Assembly (NCBI GenBank): GCA_022410635.1
Contig: JAJVDF010000774.1
Location: 94,930-158,929 of the forward strand
Direction of reading: 5' to 3'
DNA length: 64,000 nucleotides
DNA from: Tretioscincus oriximinensis
Lineage: Eukaryota; Chordata; Lepidosauria; Squamata; Gymnophthalmidae
This document shows positions 22,647 through 32,946 of the stretch, in pieces. The notes under the pieces are model-generated. The model was not told the origin of the DNA, ran no database searches, and saw only the letters and a program-made list of their open reading frames with translations. Both the position numbers and the translations under genes were made by a program. Numbering within the stretch: the stretch's first letter is position 1; each line of letters opens with the position of its first letter.

Positions 22647-23923
22647 TTTTCTTGATTTTGTTCCTCCAATGGACCTCTAGAGCTCTCCATTATGTCCATC
22701 TTGGGTATTTACGCATGGCATAGTTTAAGCCAGGATTGGCCCCATTATTTAGATGCCTACTGGCATGATTCCTCTTAACTCCACCTTTCCATCTTTAATT
22801 ACTTGATAGAAAACATGGGAGTAGGAGATCCATATTTTGGTGCTTCAAGAATGCCTCTGCATGTGGGATAAACTGCAGAGAGTCAACCTCCCCAGTCAGG
22901 GAGCCGGCATACATTGTAATAGGCTTCAACTTCCAGATTCATATTCCAAAATTTGTATTCATCTATGTTCCTGCAGAGGTGATATACAGCATCTATTGTT
23001 CTATTTTAACAGGATTGAATTGCATATAAAGAGCACATATGTATTCTGCTTAGGCACAAAAGTTGATCAATATATGGAAATTAGGGGCAGAAACTAGTCC
23101 TGCTACATTGATCCATGCATTGATTATCCCCACATTTGTCTCCTCAAGACTTATACACCTCCTTTCTACTAAATGTATTCACTTTATATTTAAAAAAGCA
23201 ATATAAACTACAATCTGATATGTTCCTAATACTGAGAGTCTTTAATCAGGACTGTGCTTAAAATCACTAGAAAGGCACCAGCCTGTCTTCCTTCTGCATT
23301 ATTTATTGTCCTGGTGTAACATGTTTCTTTAGAGAGAATTTTATTCCTGTGTTGTAAATGTTGAATTTCTTGGAATTTATCAAGCCAAGGATTCATAATG
23401 TATAGGGAATCATTAGTCAGAGAAACCTGTGGCAGCTGCAGGAAATAAGAAATTTATTTTATATTAATCCAAGCAAATAATAGAATACATAGGTCACAGT
23501 AGCATAAGCTATTGCAGGTAAGCAAATCTTTATTCAAGCTTTTTAGTTGAAGAAGCAGTTCTCCTCCTTTGTAGAAGTATCTTAATGATTGTGCATCCAG
23601 ATTGCTGTGCTTTTTAATTTTAGCATTATTTCCTTTTCTTGCAAGATAAAGGAATTATGCTATCATTTTTATCAACCTACACACACCAATCTGGGCAATT
23701 TTTATACTTTAAATTTAATGAGACTTTTCTTCTTTCAACACAATTCAAAACTCCTCCCACAGTTCTTTGCATAATCAACTTTTTAATGGGTGCCCCATTG
23801 TCCTACCATTTCCTGTAATGTTCTTTTCCCACTGAAAGTGTTGTAAAACTTCAGTTTCAGCCATCAGACGATCTAGGCAAGACCATTCATGACACCTTGA
23901 TACCCCCACAGAGAAAGTTCTTG
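22647..23923. other. no gene seen
   Basis: AT-rich, with no repeat family or exon recognised. Small frames of 61-86 codons carry no domain. Confidence 0.55.
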
Positions 23924-24039
23924 TGGTACTTTCAGAGTTCTAGAAAGAGCTGTGGTACTTTCAGAGTTCGTGNNNNNNNNNNGGCACTTTCAGAGTTCTT
24001 GAAAGAGCTGTGGCACTTTCAGAGTTCTTGATAGAGCTG
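23924..24039. repeat. 29-bp minisatellite with assembly gap
   Basis: The unit is TGGYACTTTCAGAGTTCTWG followed by AWAGAGCTG, 29 bp. It begins at 23924, 23953, about 23982 and 24011. Ten Ns (23973-23982) replace the end of unit 2 and the first base of unit 3. Copies 1-2 have GGTACTT and copies 3-4 GGCACTT. The gap probably marks a collapsed or uncertain array length. Confidence 0.92.
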
Positions 24040-24105
24040 TGAAGAAAAGGTACTAGAATGAGTCATTAGACTGCTCTCATGGCATTATGAGCAGCAACAT
24101 ACTGT

Positions 24106-24615
24106 GGCTGCGTTGTCACGGGGTGAAAGCAGTGTTTTTTGGACACTTTCTTGTTTTCAGCTCTGTTTCTCCTCCATTTCATCATCTGCACAAGATTTGC
24201 CTTGGCTTCTGGAATTAATGGTGTGGGTTTTCAGAGTGTTTTCTACCCATGTCCACTCTATCTTTTTAAAAAAATGTGTCCAAGTTTTGTGCAAATCCAC
24301 AATTACAAAAAATATATACAGGTGTCCAATATTTAGTTTTGCACAAATCTAGAACCCAACAATAACAAAAAAAATCCTTTAAAAACCATGTCTGCCTCCT
24401 TGGAAGTTAGAACAAAATGGAAGCACAATGGCAATGCGCTGCAGCATTTGCACAGAGGCAATCCCTCTACAGGCAAATCTTATCCAGAGCACGGCTAGCC
24501 CAAATTGGGAAAACCTGCACCTGCAAACTCCTTGGATTATAGGGTAACTGCATGCATCCAGTGCGCAAAACCACACAGCTTTCATTCCGGTTTTTCCACT
24601 AGTGAGAATGCAGCC
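24106..24615 (+). mobile_element. MITE-B copy 1 (TIR element)
   Basis: The left end GGCTGCGTTGTCACGG and inverted right end GGCTGCATTCTCACTAG bound 510 bp with no transposase. The interior matches the inverted element at 53174-53725: TCATCTGCACAAGATTTGCC (CATCCACACAAGATTTGCAT in the other), AGTTTTGCACAAAT, GGTTCTAG-type words, and a GAAAACTGCA/GGCAAATC region. No clean target duplication is visible (TGT left, TGA right). Confidence 0.8.
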
Positions 24616-25500
24616 TGAACGTAGCAAATAAGCCATTATGATGCTACCATTGGTAACAAAACCATCATCTGAATGTAACTTTGGTCTGAAAACTCTGAAA
24701 TGTTGAGCTACAGGGCACGATATAAAGAAAATAATAATAAAAATAATCAGATTCTTAATGAAATTGTGCCCAAGAACCCTGGTTTCAGAAACTGAAAAAA
24801 GACAGACTGTTGTGAGATAAAATCTGCTAAATAATGTTATTCAAGGGAGTCATTTTGAAATGTTTTCTTCTATCATTTCCTTTGGTAAAGTATTACACTC
24901 ATGATGTGTCAAAATGCAGAACGTACATCTAAATAACATGTTGAAAAAGCTATATAAACTAATTAAATCAAGTTTCTGCAAAACAATTAACTGTATTCAG
25001 ATAAAGCTTTTTGTGTAAGATACAGTTGACTTCACTAGGAACTGGTGCAGGCCATTGTGCATGTGTCTTAAAGTAACATGAACTAGTGAAAAATAGTGGC
25101 CCTATTATTAATCCATATTATTATGAGCACTAGTCCAGATCAGTGTATCTATGGAATGCTGTACTGGAATTACAGGGATAATGAATTTTGTTNCCATGCC
25201 TTAGTGTGCTGGCAAAATTTGTTTTCCCAAGTCCCTAAGGCTAGGAATGTTCGCTCCTAGCCATCTCAGGCTGATCCAAATTTGCCCATATTGTTCAGCA
25301 CAGCTTTGAAGCTTGTCTGAGCTTTGAATGTACAGCCTATGATGGTTAGGAATTACTGTACCAGTCACGTTCACTGACCAGATTTTCTGAAGCCCAAACT
25401 GGGCTGATTAATATTCATGCTAATGAATATGCAAATGATCCACCAACATGCATACCCCTTTGAAATCCCCACCTGAGAAACCTGTGAAGAATGCAAGAAT
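24616..25500. other. no gene seen, short L2-like tail
   Basis: At 24715-24752 the words ACAGGGCACGATATAAAG and a run of AATAATAAT resemble an L2-like 3' tail on the plus strand. The rest has no recognised repeat. See the separate entry for the octamer-like cluster at 25411-25436. Confidence 0.45.
25411..25436 (+). promoter_or_regulatory. Paired octamer-like motifs in a small palindrome
   Basis: ATGCTAAT at 25417-25424 and a perfect octamer ATGCAAAT at 25429-25436 start 12 bp apart. The palindromic arms ATATTCAT and ATGAATAT (25411-25418 and 25423-25430) overlap them. ATGCAAAT is the classical POU-domain site. Binding in this genome is pure inference, and AT-rich DNA yields such motifs by chance. 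Confidence 0.3.
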
Positions 25501-25534
25501 TTGTGTGAGAAATTTGCATTTTTTTATTTCTTAC

Positions 25535-25853
25535 TGAGGGGACGGTGCCTTCAGGAGCTTGCCCCATTTGCCAGAGCCCCCTAATGGTGGTGTAGTAAAT
25601 TGTTTTTTNAAAAAAAAATTCTTTTTTTTTTTAAGCACATGAGAATTTTTTGAAGTGCATGAGAAATATGCATTTTTAATTTTTTTTACTGAGGGGATGG
25701 TGCCTTCAAGAGCTGGCACCATTTGCCATATTCCCCTAGAGTCGTGCAGTGATTTTTTTCCTCAGCAAAAAATGGGGAAATCACCCACCCCCAGTAGGGT
25801 GGGGTCGACACCCATAACCACCACCACCCCCAAGGGGTCCTCTGGTCAGCCTA
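25535..25853 (-). mobile_element. MITE-C copy (hAT-type), rearranged
   Basis: It ends in AGGGGTCCTCTGGTCAGCCTA-like sequence (terminal GGTCAGCCTA, 25844-25853), the inverse of TAGGCTGACCAGATGACC at 57530. The interior has the GGGGAAAT and GTGCAGTGA words found at 52461-52665 in inverse orientation. A unit of about 30 bp, TTACTGAGGGGAYGGTGCCT and onward, appears twice, at about 25534 and 25686. The left part is therefore internally duplicated about 150 bp apart. Confidence 0.65.
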
Positions 25854-27209
25854 TCTCAGGGACTGTAGGTGTGTGTGTGATTTTTGGTGCAACATTTCAG
25901 CCTACTTTGACTTTCATCACTAAACCTTTCAAATTCCATTTTCCTTTTGAACGAAGCCTCTGTTTTCCCCAACTTCCATTTTCTCTCATGAGTTTGTCAT
26001 AGAGCATAGGACAGACAAATGAGGATGTGGTCAGACACACCTATTTAAAACCTTGTAAGAATCAAAACAGCTTGGAAGTGGCCAGGTGTGGTCAACAAAC
26101 CACATAAACAAAGACATTCTGAATTTAATGTCAGTTGCACACACATTGGGATTCCCCTTCCTTATTCTCTGTTTGCAGAATTGGGCTTTATTCACACAGC
26201 ATTTTTTATTCCAGAATTTTCCAATTAACTAATGAATCAGTTTTCTGGTTTTAATGCACCTCATTCAGATCTTTACTGTATAGTCCAAGGTTGTCATTCT
26301 GTCACCTCATGACATGCAAAATTATCTGGGCACGTGACTCACCCTCCTGTCAGCCATTTTGTTTTGCTGTTTGTCAAGAGAGGAAGTCCATTAGACCCTC
26401 TGCTCAAACATTATTGGAAACCTTGTTGCCAATACCAAATTCCTTCAACCAGTTTCTTGTCAAGGCCTTCCTGCAATAACCTCTATGCCAATTCAACAGT
26501 ACACTTTCCCAGTAAACTGATAATCCAGGTAATCGGCTTTAAAATCAGTTTATTTTCCCAGTAAATTGATAATCCAGATTATTGGCTTTCAAGATTAAGT
26601 GGACAGTAGTGAAATTTCATGTTTGTAGCAAATTTCATGAAGCAAATCAGTAGCAAATTTCATGTTTGACTTTTTAAAAGCCATTTTAGTCCTTTTGCAG
26701 TAATGGGACGATTTATTGACACAATGTATTTTAGCACTGCCAATATATTTTATTTAAACAGTGCTTTTGCACTGCCACAGAGGAAAGAAATGATAATGCG
26801 GTCACCCTGAGTATAATATCCATACCATCAGTGATTGGGTGCAAAGGGGAAGGGAAGATGCTTTCATGGAGACTACTATTACTGGCAAACCAGTGCCAAT
26901 CTGGAACAGGAATACACACAAGGATAAAACAGTAGGAAGACTTCTAGTACAAGCCATGGATTCAAAATGGTCTAATAGCACATGTGTCAGCATGGCCTGA
27001 ATCAAAAGTGCCAACCATCATGCAATCCAATGAGAAACTGTGGGACTTAACAGATAGGGTTTTAAGAGAAAGTCAGCGTTGTCCTTCCCTATAGCCTGCC
27101 ATACAAAAATAGGGCTCTCAGGATGAAGAGCAGAAAAGTTCTCTTGTTGATTTAAAATAAACTTTGCTCAAACTTATTCAATGCGTGTGCTGATATAAAC
27201 ACCAAAAAC
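25854..27209. other. no gene seen, local tandem duplications
   Basis: At 26505-26605 a roughly 49-bp unit beginning TTTCCCAGTAAAYTGATAAT is repeated twice. Just after it, GCAAATTTCATG occurs twice at 26627-26665. No exon or family-level repeat was recognised. Confidence 0.55.
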
Positions 27210-27310
27210 AACCCCTGCTGGATCAGGTTATCTAGTCCAGCATCTTCTCTCACACATTCATTTTCAGGCAGGAAATAAAAAGTTTCACTTGCTCTCAACT
27301 CCTTGGAAAA
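27210..27310 (-). mobile_element. old CR1-clade LINE 3' fragment, antisense
   Basis: CTGCTGGATCAGGTTATCTA and GTCCAGCATCTTCTCTCACA correspond, on the minus strand, to the common squamate CR1-clade 3' block TGTGAGA..GATGCTGGACTAGAT..CTGATCCAGCAGGG. It is short and diverged, and the terminal repeat is not intact. Confidence 0.55.
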
Positions 27311-27754
27311 CACCTTTTGAGGCATCTTATCTGTCTCTCCAAATCCAGACAGTATCTACATACCCATTGTAACAACTATCTGTCTGCCATGTTTTCACAT
27401 ATTGTGATTCTGCTTGTTTTAAATCTTCATGTTTCATAAGTAATTTTGAGATCCAGTTTTTTAAAATATAGACAAAAACTGTGACACACAAACTTCATAA
27501 TCCTTTCAAACACTCATTCAGTTTGATTCCAGTTTAATAGAGGCAACTATGTAAAAAATATCCAAATGTAAAACTTAAAATTATCACGGGCACAACATAA
27601 AAGGGAGGGGGAAATGCTCATTGCCTTTTGGCCTTCTAGACTGTATTTTCAAATCAATAATCTTTTCCTGCCATCAAGTCAGTTATGGAAGATTTAGTAT
27701 AATCACAAATAATTTAGAATTAACATTTCTAGACTCTTTACCACAATCTGGTAA

Positions 27755-27906
27755 AGCCAGTTTGGTGTAGTGGTTAAGAGCCAGCTGGGTGACCTTAGAC
27801 CAGTCACAGTTCTGTCACTCTCAGCCCCACCTGCTTTACAGAGTGTTTGTTGTGGAGAAGGCAAAAAGTGTGTTATAAATAAATGTTATTGTGGTTGTTA
27901 TTAATA
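27755..27906 (+). mobile_element. Sauria (ACA) SINE, internally deleted
   Basis: The head AGCCAGTTTGGTGTAGTGGT is the tRNA-related start of this SINE family and includes the A-box-like TAGTGG region. Next come CTGGGTGACCTTAGACCAGT, CACAGTTCTGTCACTCTCAG and GTGTTTGTTGTGGAGAAGGC. The usual 50-60 bp between TTAAGAG and CCAGCTGG, which holds the B box, are missing, so it could not be transcribed by RNA polymerase III. The tail TTATAAATAAATGTTATTG replaces the usual microsatellite tail. Confidence 0.88.
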
Positions 27907-30796
27907 ATCTTAAAATGATTTGTTTTATAATAAATGCAAACATGTAGGGGGGGGGGAGAATTACGGTATCATTTCTTTTCCTTTCATGGACCTTCTTTTT
28001 TTTCAGTGTTTTATAGTTCCCTATAAAAATGTGACAAATTAATTCAAATAATCCATTGTTCACACCAAAAGGGGGTGTTTGAACTATTTGAAATTGAACT
28101 AAATGTCTTATCTGTTGGAAAAGGAAGTTCAAAGTCAAAATTGAGAAAGGTGCTTTTTAAAGAACAAAAACCAAAAAGTAAAAAGCCCTCTTTAGTCAAC
28201 TGTATCTGATTATACAAGGAGCTTTATCTGAATACAGTTTGCCTTCAAACTATATGGACCACACAGTTCACTGTGAACATAGATGAGCTGAAACCATTAA
28301 GAGTTTAAGTGTCTGTAAATCTATAAAACATTGTACGTTAAAATGAACATTATTCTTGGTTCTCATTACTATAGTCTTTGTTATTGAAACTATACCTAAA
28401 ATGAGTGGCTATCGAAGAAGCATTATTACCAAAATAAGGAAGATGACTGAGGTGGATGTATACATATCACACAGTGTGTAAGCACTTCTCCTCCTTTTCC
28501 TTCTTCACAGAGTTGCTATCTGCAGAGAAAGAGGAAAAATAAAGTTATTGGACTATTTGGAGTGGGAGGGGATTAACTATCTGGGAACCATTCAAGCAAT
28601 TAACAGTTTGCTGATTCAAGTACATATGAAAAATTGTTATGCAAAATATGCTCTCTGGGAAGGTTGAAACATAAGTTCCACAGTTATCTAATTTGGACAG
28701 CTATACAATGAAGCAATAAACACAGGCTGGCACCAAAAAGTCCCTGACTGTGAAATTTCATTGAATAAGAATTTCCACATTAATTTTATCCTTTCCAAAA
28801 AGAGCACTGAGTGTATTTGAAATCATTTGCCCTGGGATATTGTGAGAGGAAGTTGGCACAGAAAAGCTGCAATGAAGAAATTACAATTACTAATAGGGTG
28901 ATAGGAATTATTCTAAGAAGAGAGAGAAAAACTGGACTAATACGGTGCATTTTTGTCAGAGTGAGAAAACACTGCTTTGACCATAGAACCCCCACCCCAA
29001 ATAATTAGATACCAACTAGTTGATTCATCATTCAGTTTTCAAAAATTAGCTATGGAAGGTATTTTTAAAAATAAGTTCCTTTGCTGTTCTGCTTTGTTTA
29101 TTTAAGATGGTAACCTCCTACCTCAAAATCTGAAAACTCCAGGGTTGACCTTTTCTTCAGGAAAAGCCTACCTGAACATGACTTCAGATGGAAGAAGAAT
29201 AGTCAGAAACAAGTATTACAACAAGAACAGAAAGTCACAGAGGTATCAAACATATTTAACTTGATCCTACCGATGTTCCCATGTGTAATCAAACAAGTGA
29301 AACAAGTATAAAGGACTATTCAAGCATGTTCTCTGGAGGACATGATGAAAACGGTCTTATTTGCACTCGGCTTTATTCTGTTCTAAAAAGTGGTCTAAGG
29401 GACCTGCTGCCATTCTGGATTTCTGCTAAGATTATGGGAGGCCCAGGCCTGAATAGTTTGGTACTAGTAGGATATGGGTAGCTGGTCTTTGAGTTTTAAT
29501 TAACCATCCATGATACGTCTTTTCAACATAAGTTCAAGAGGACACAAACAGCTGACTTTCCTACCTTCTACCTTTTATTTTATTGATGGACACCTTATGA
29601 AAAAGTCCTTTTACTACAGAAAAGTCTCTTCTAGCTGCTACAAATCTCCTTTCCATCTATATTGCTGTGAAAGTACTTGTGAAAGACTGTCTCGCCAAAA
29701 GGATTCCACTTTTTCTCCGTGATGCCTTAAGACATGGACTTTCAATCTGGACTATGGGCTAAAGTAGCACATTTCTAAACTTCAAAATCTGCATGTTATT
29801 CACAATTACAGAAGCCCCACATCATGGCTGCAGAAGATGGAGCCTGATCCATATTAATGCAAATTCTTAATGTAAACCACTGATAGATCCATTTGATCAA
29901 ATTTATCAACTTAATTTCTGGGGCATCTATCTATACTGTATATAAAATCCAAATGTACAATTGTCCTTTCAGCCTCTTGTGGAAGTCCCACCTCCAACAT
30001 GGCAGCACCCAGGCAGAGAAGGACCATGATACAAACTGCCAATGACCACAGCAAACTGGTAAGGAGGCAGGGCAGCATGAAGCCAATGCAAAAAGGCACT
30101 ATCGGGCTCAGCAAGACAGGCAGGCCAAACTATGGAAAAATGGTACTGCTCGCACCAGATAATTCAAATTACAAGATAGTGTAAAGAACAGTTGATTTTT
30201 GTAAAGAAGAGCAGTCACTGGTAGGAGGCCAAGAATCAAAGAGAAAATGTACATTATGTTGAGGTCTTACCTCTCCCGGTTGCAAAACTCTGTCCTTTGT
30301 AAAAATTATTTCCTCATTCTCCAACCTGCCTCCCCATTCTCTTTTCTTATCCTTCAGGATTGTGTACATAAATAGAACTGGACAAAATTGTTATTGTTGT
30401 TGGTGTGGATACTGAAACATCTACCCAATGACATCTTCTTAGCTCCTTCTTTCTATTCTGAGGCCATGTGAATTGCTCCTGAAGGTGCATCTGTCATGTA
30501 GTCATGAGATATAAAAAAGCCCTCTAGCCTCATTTGAACTAAATTGCATTCCACATGCCCCTGCTACTGTGTTTGATACTCACTAATGAAGGTACAAATG
30601 CTTTCAGACAAGAACACAGTACATTTATTTGTTCTGCTGCAGATAGAGTCACGACTTGCAAGCATAAATGAATTCAGCTTCAGACCATGTTTAAAGGTTG
30701 CTTTTATCATAAAATTGAAGCTCGGGTGTTTACAAACCATACTGTTAGGGTCATACCAACACAATTTGAACCAAAAGAAACACTTTAACCATTACA
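27907..30796. other. no gene seen
   Basis: Long AT-rich stretch without a recognised repeat. The minus-strand frame at 27836-28138 (100 codons) lies partly in the SINE. Short frames at 28811-29008, 29281-29481 and 29911-30184 show no domain. A poly-G run sits at 27948-27956. Confidence 0.5.
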
Positions 30797-31158
30797 GGCA
30801 CGAATGGCTCAGTTGCTAAGGAGATGGTCTCTCATCTGAGAGATCGGGTTTTGAAGCCTTGTGTACACATGGGGAGGAGTGAGCACCTTCTACCAGCCTG
30901 TAGCTCTAGCCAACCCAGCTATTTGAAAGCAAGAATTCCAAGAAATTGCAGCTGACTGCAACTAGATAAATAGGAACTACCACCGCCTGATTAGGAAGAT
31001 ATAATGTAAGCCTTTGGGCAAAAAAGAAATATTCTTGTAAGTTGCTTTGAGTTTCTTCTGCTGAGAAGAGGAGGGTATAAAAACCCTGTTATTGCTGTTG
31101 TTGCTGTTGCTGTTTTTTTTCTTTTTTTCTTCTTCTTTTTCTTCTTCTTCATCTTCCT
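30797..31158 (+). mobile_element. tRNA-derived SINE, copy 2, with pyrimidine tail
   Basis: The head GGCACGAATGGCTCAGTTGC contains TGGCTCAGTTG, a full match to the Pol III A-box consensus TRGYNNARNNG. The B-box position reads GGTTTTGAAGCC, off-consensus. The body includes CCTGTAGCTCTAGCCAACCC. The 3' domain TTGCTTTGAGTTTC...GGAGGGTATAAAAACC matches the Bov-B-like tail of Sauria SINEs. The tail is (TTGCTG)n then (TTC)n to about 31158. It shares its head with copy 3 at 45122. Confidence 0.88.
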
Positions 31159-31230
31159 TTTCACTTTTTTGTTAAAAATAAGCTTTGGATGAGAAAAGTG
31201 AGGTATAAAACACAGTTCTTCTTCTCTAGG
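31159..31230 (+). mobile_element. 5'-truncated SINE 3' end
   Basis: GCTTTGGATGAGAAAAGTGA, then GGTATAAAACACAGTTCTTC, repeats the 3' domain and TTC tail of the SINE family. It begins directly after the tail of copy 2, making a tandem pair. It also matches the inverse of copy 1 near 105-140. Confidence 0.7.
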
Positions 31231-31622
31231 GCTAATTCCAAAACAGTGAATGTGAAAATGCCTGATGACATTTTTTGTAATCGTTAGACCACATAGACTG
31301 GAACATTTTTCTCTCCTTTAGCCAGGACTAGAGTACTTGCTCCAATTTTAGGATTGTCTGAAAAGGCATGAATTATGAGAGTGATCAGAATCAATGATCA
31401 AGTTGGAACTGGAAGCAGAGCAAAAGGCAAACTAGCTCAAAGGAAATGCAAGCTGAGAGGAAATTTTCAGATTAAAAAAAAATGGACCAAGAGCAAGAGA
31501 GCATCAGAAGCCTCAATTGTTTAAAGGCAGGAGACTCGGGAACATAAAAATAGCCTCATAGCAGGAAAGAGATAGCAGCCATGTCTCTTCTTACTATTGT
31601 AGGCACCTCTTTGCAGAGACTA

Positions 31623-31943
31623 GGGCTGTGTTCACACGACGAGCTAAAAACCGGAATAAAGCTATATTCCGGAATATTAGCAATCGTGTTTGTGCACACG
31701 AAGCAACATTTCGGAATATAGGAATCTCTTGCACAAACGCCCTCCCGCCTGCTTTTGGGGGCTTCTGCTCTCATTGTTGGAGGATCATTTGCCTCCTCTT
31801 TGGCTAGTCTGTCAGTAGCAGCCCCCAAAAGCAGGCGGAGCTTTGGCTAGAGGAAATTCTGCCAAAGCAAAGAGGAGTAGGAGACGTCCGCATTCTGCTG
31901 GCCACAACCATACAGAGCCTAGTTCTGGGTAACATTTTGGGAT
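31623..31943 (+). mobile_element. MITE-A copy, 3'-truncated at the copia remnant
   Basis: It starts GGGCTGTGTTCACACGACG and carries TATATTCCGGAATATT (31663-31678) with a second, mutated palindrome at 31705-31720. A perfect 19-bp inverted repeat, AGCCCCCAAAAGCAGGCGG and its complement (31745-31763 and 31820-31838), encloses 56 bp. GGTCACATAC-like sequence and CATACAGAGCCTAG... TGGGTAACATTTTGGGAT match the middle of the 19 kb copy. The element stops there and copia sequence follows. Confidence 0.8.
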
Positions 31944-31949
31944 CCTTTA

Positions 31950-32442
31950 GACTGAAATGGGTTGACTGCATATCGTGACTGTTCCTTCGCAGACACAGCT
32001 GATCGTAAGTGCTGTACAGGATATTTAGTAAAATATGCAGGAGTTTCCATTTGCTTATTTTTATTTGCTTCTATCAGCCTTTCAATAGCAGAAGCTGAAT
32101 ACTGTGCACTTCTGAAACCTGTACAGAATCTTTTTGGGTTAAACAACTGTTGTATGACTTAGGAGAAACGTTCCCATTGCCCATAACAATCTGGGAAGAT
32201 TCTCAAACTTGTATCCATTTGTTAGAAGTTGACAACCTAAAAACAAGGACTAAATATATAGCAGTCAAATACCAGAATGTGTAACAATTGATTAAAAATG
32301 GAGACATTGCACTAAAGTATATAGAGTCAGAAAACAATGTATCTGATTTGTTGACTAAAACTGTTGTAGAATCTAAATTTTCACAACTTGTGCAACAATT
32401 AGGGGTAAATAAGTGTCTTTTCCAAATAAATATGAGAAGGGG
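31950..32442 (+). pseudogene. Ty1/copia retrotransposon, RNase H and 3' end of pol
   Basis: The frame at 31962-32162 reads FADTADRKCCTGYLVKYAGV, then SLSIAEAEYCALLKPVQN and LFGLNN. These are the copia RNase H signatures (D..D..RKS.TGY; STAEAEY.AL). After a stop it continues as ITIWEDSQTCIHLLE, RTKYIAVKYQNV, GDIALKYIESENNVSDLLTK, and a tail near ESKFSQLVQQLGV, matching the conserved C-terminus of copia pol. Stops and frameshifts show it is dead. Integrase and most of the RT are absent. It ends in a polypurine tract, ATGAGAAGGGG. Confidence 0.9.
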
Positions 32443-32756
32443 TGTCAAGATATTGTAAAACTATGTAGTCATATTATGTTTGGCAAAGTTTGTACCTTGG
32501 GTTCTTTAAAAGTAAAACATGACTCAAGCTTTGTGTTTCCAATTAAGAAAGTATGTGGAGTACCTGCAGCTAATCTTATTGGCTAAGAGCCAGATTTAAG
32601 GAGCTGCATTCTTCACTGTTTGTGTGCAGATAGACTATGACTCTGATGTGGCTGTGCTGTTACATTGATTTACTATTAGCCAAATGCCTCTTGCCACTCC
32701 AGGTAATTTTTTCACTTGAGAGGATTAGTTTCTGCCACTGAATAGCTACTGGTGTA
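32443..32756 (+). mobile_element. Ty1/copia 3' LTR, approximate end
   Basis: It begins TGTCAAGATATTGT directly after the polypurine tract at 32432-32442, as expected for a copia LTR. The 3' end is uncertain: candidate CA ends lie before the CR1 fragment at about 32760. No matching 5' LTR is in the window. Confidence 0.6.
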
Positions 32757-32759
32757 GAT

Positions 32760-32946
32760 CTTTTGAAACTGCCTCTGGAATGGAGCAACAGACAGTTCTC
32801 CGGGGAGTTGAGAATAAATGTAATTTTTGCCTTCTTCTGTTCAGACTGCTCAGGTGCAATTGGTGGGCCTCTGTGTGAGACAGAATGCTGGACTAGATGG
32901 GCTCTGGCCCGATTCAGCAGGGCTCCTCAAATGTTCTTATGTTTTA
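32760..32946 (+). mobile_element. CR1-clade LINE 3' end, diverged
   Basis: ATGGAGCAACAGACAGTTCT, CAGGTGCAATTGGTGGGCCT and CAGAATGCTGGACTAGATGG parallel the 3' ends at 3009 and 8520. The end is CAAATGTTCTTATGTTTTATG, a mutated form of the TTATGTTC repeat. It is more diverged than the other two copies. Confidence 0.85.

Noticed and set aside
23924..24039. CRISPR-like array (29-bp repeats)
   Set aside because: The units are directly tandem without unique spacers, and the genome is vertebrate.
30797..30870. tRNA gene
   Set aside because: There is a good A box but the B box is off-consensus, no cloverleaf can be closed, and the sequence recurs with a SINE body and tail at 1-319 and 45122.
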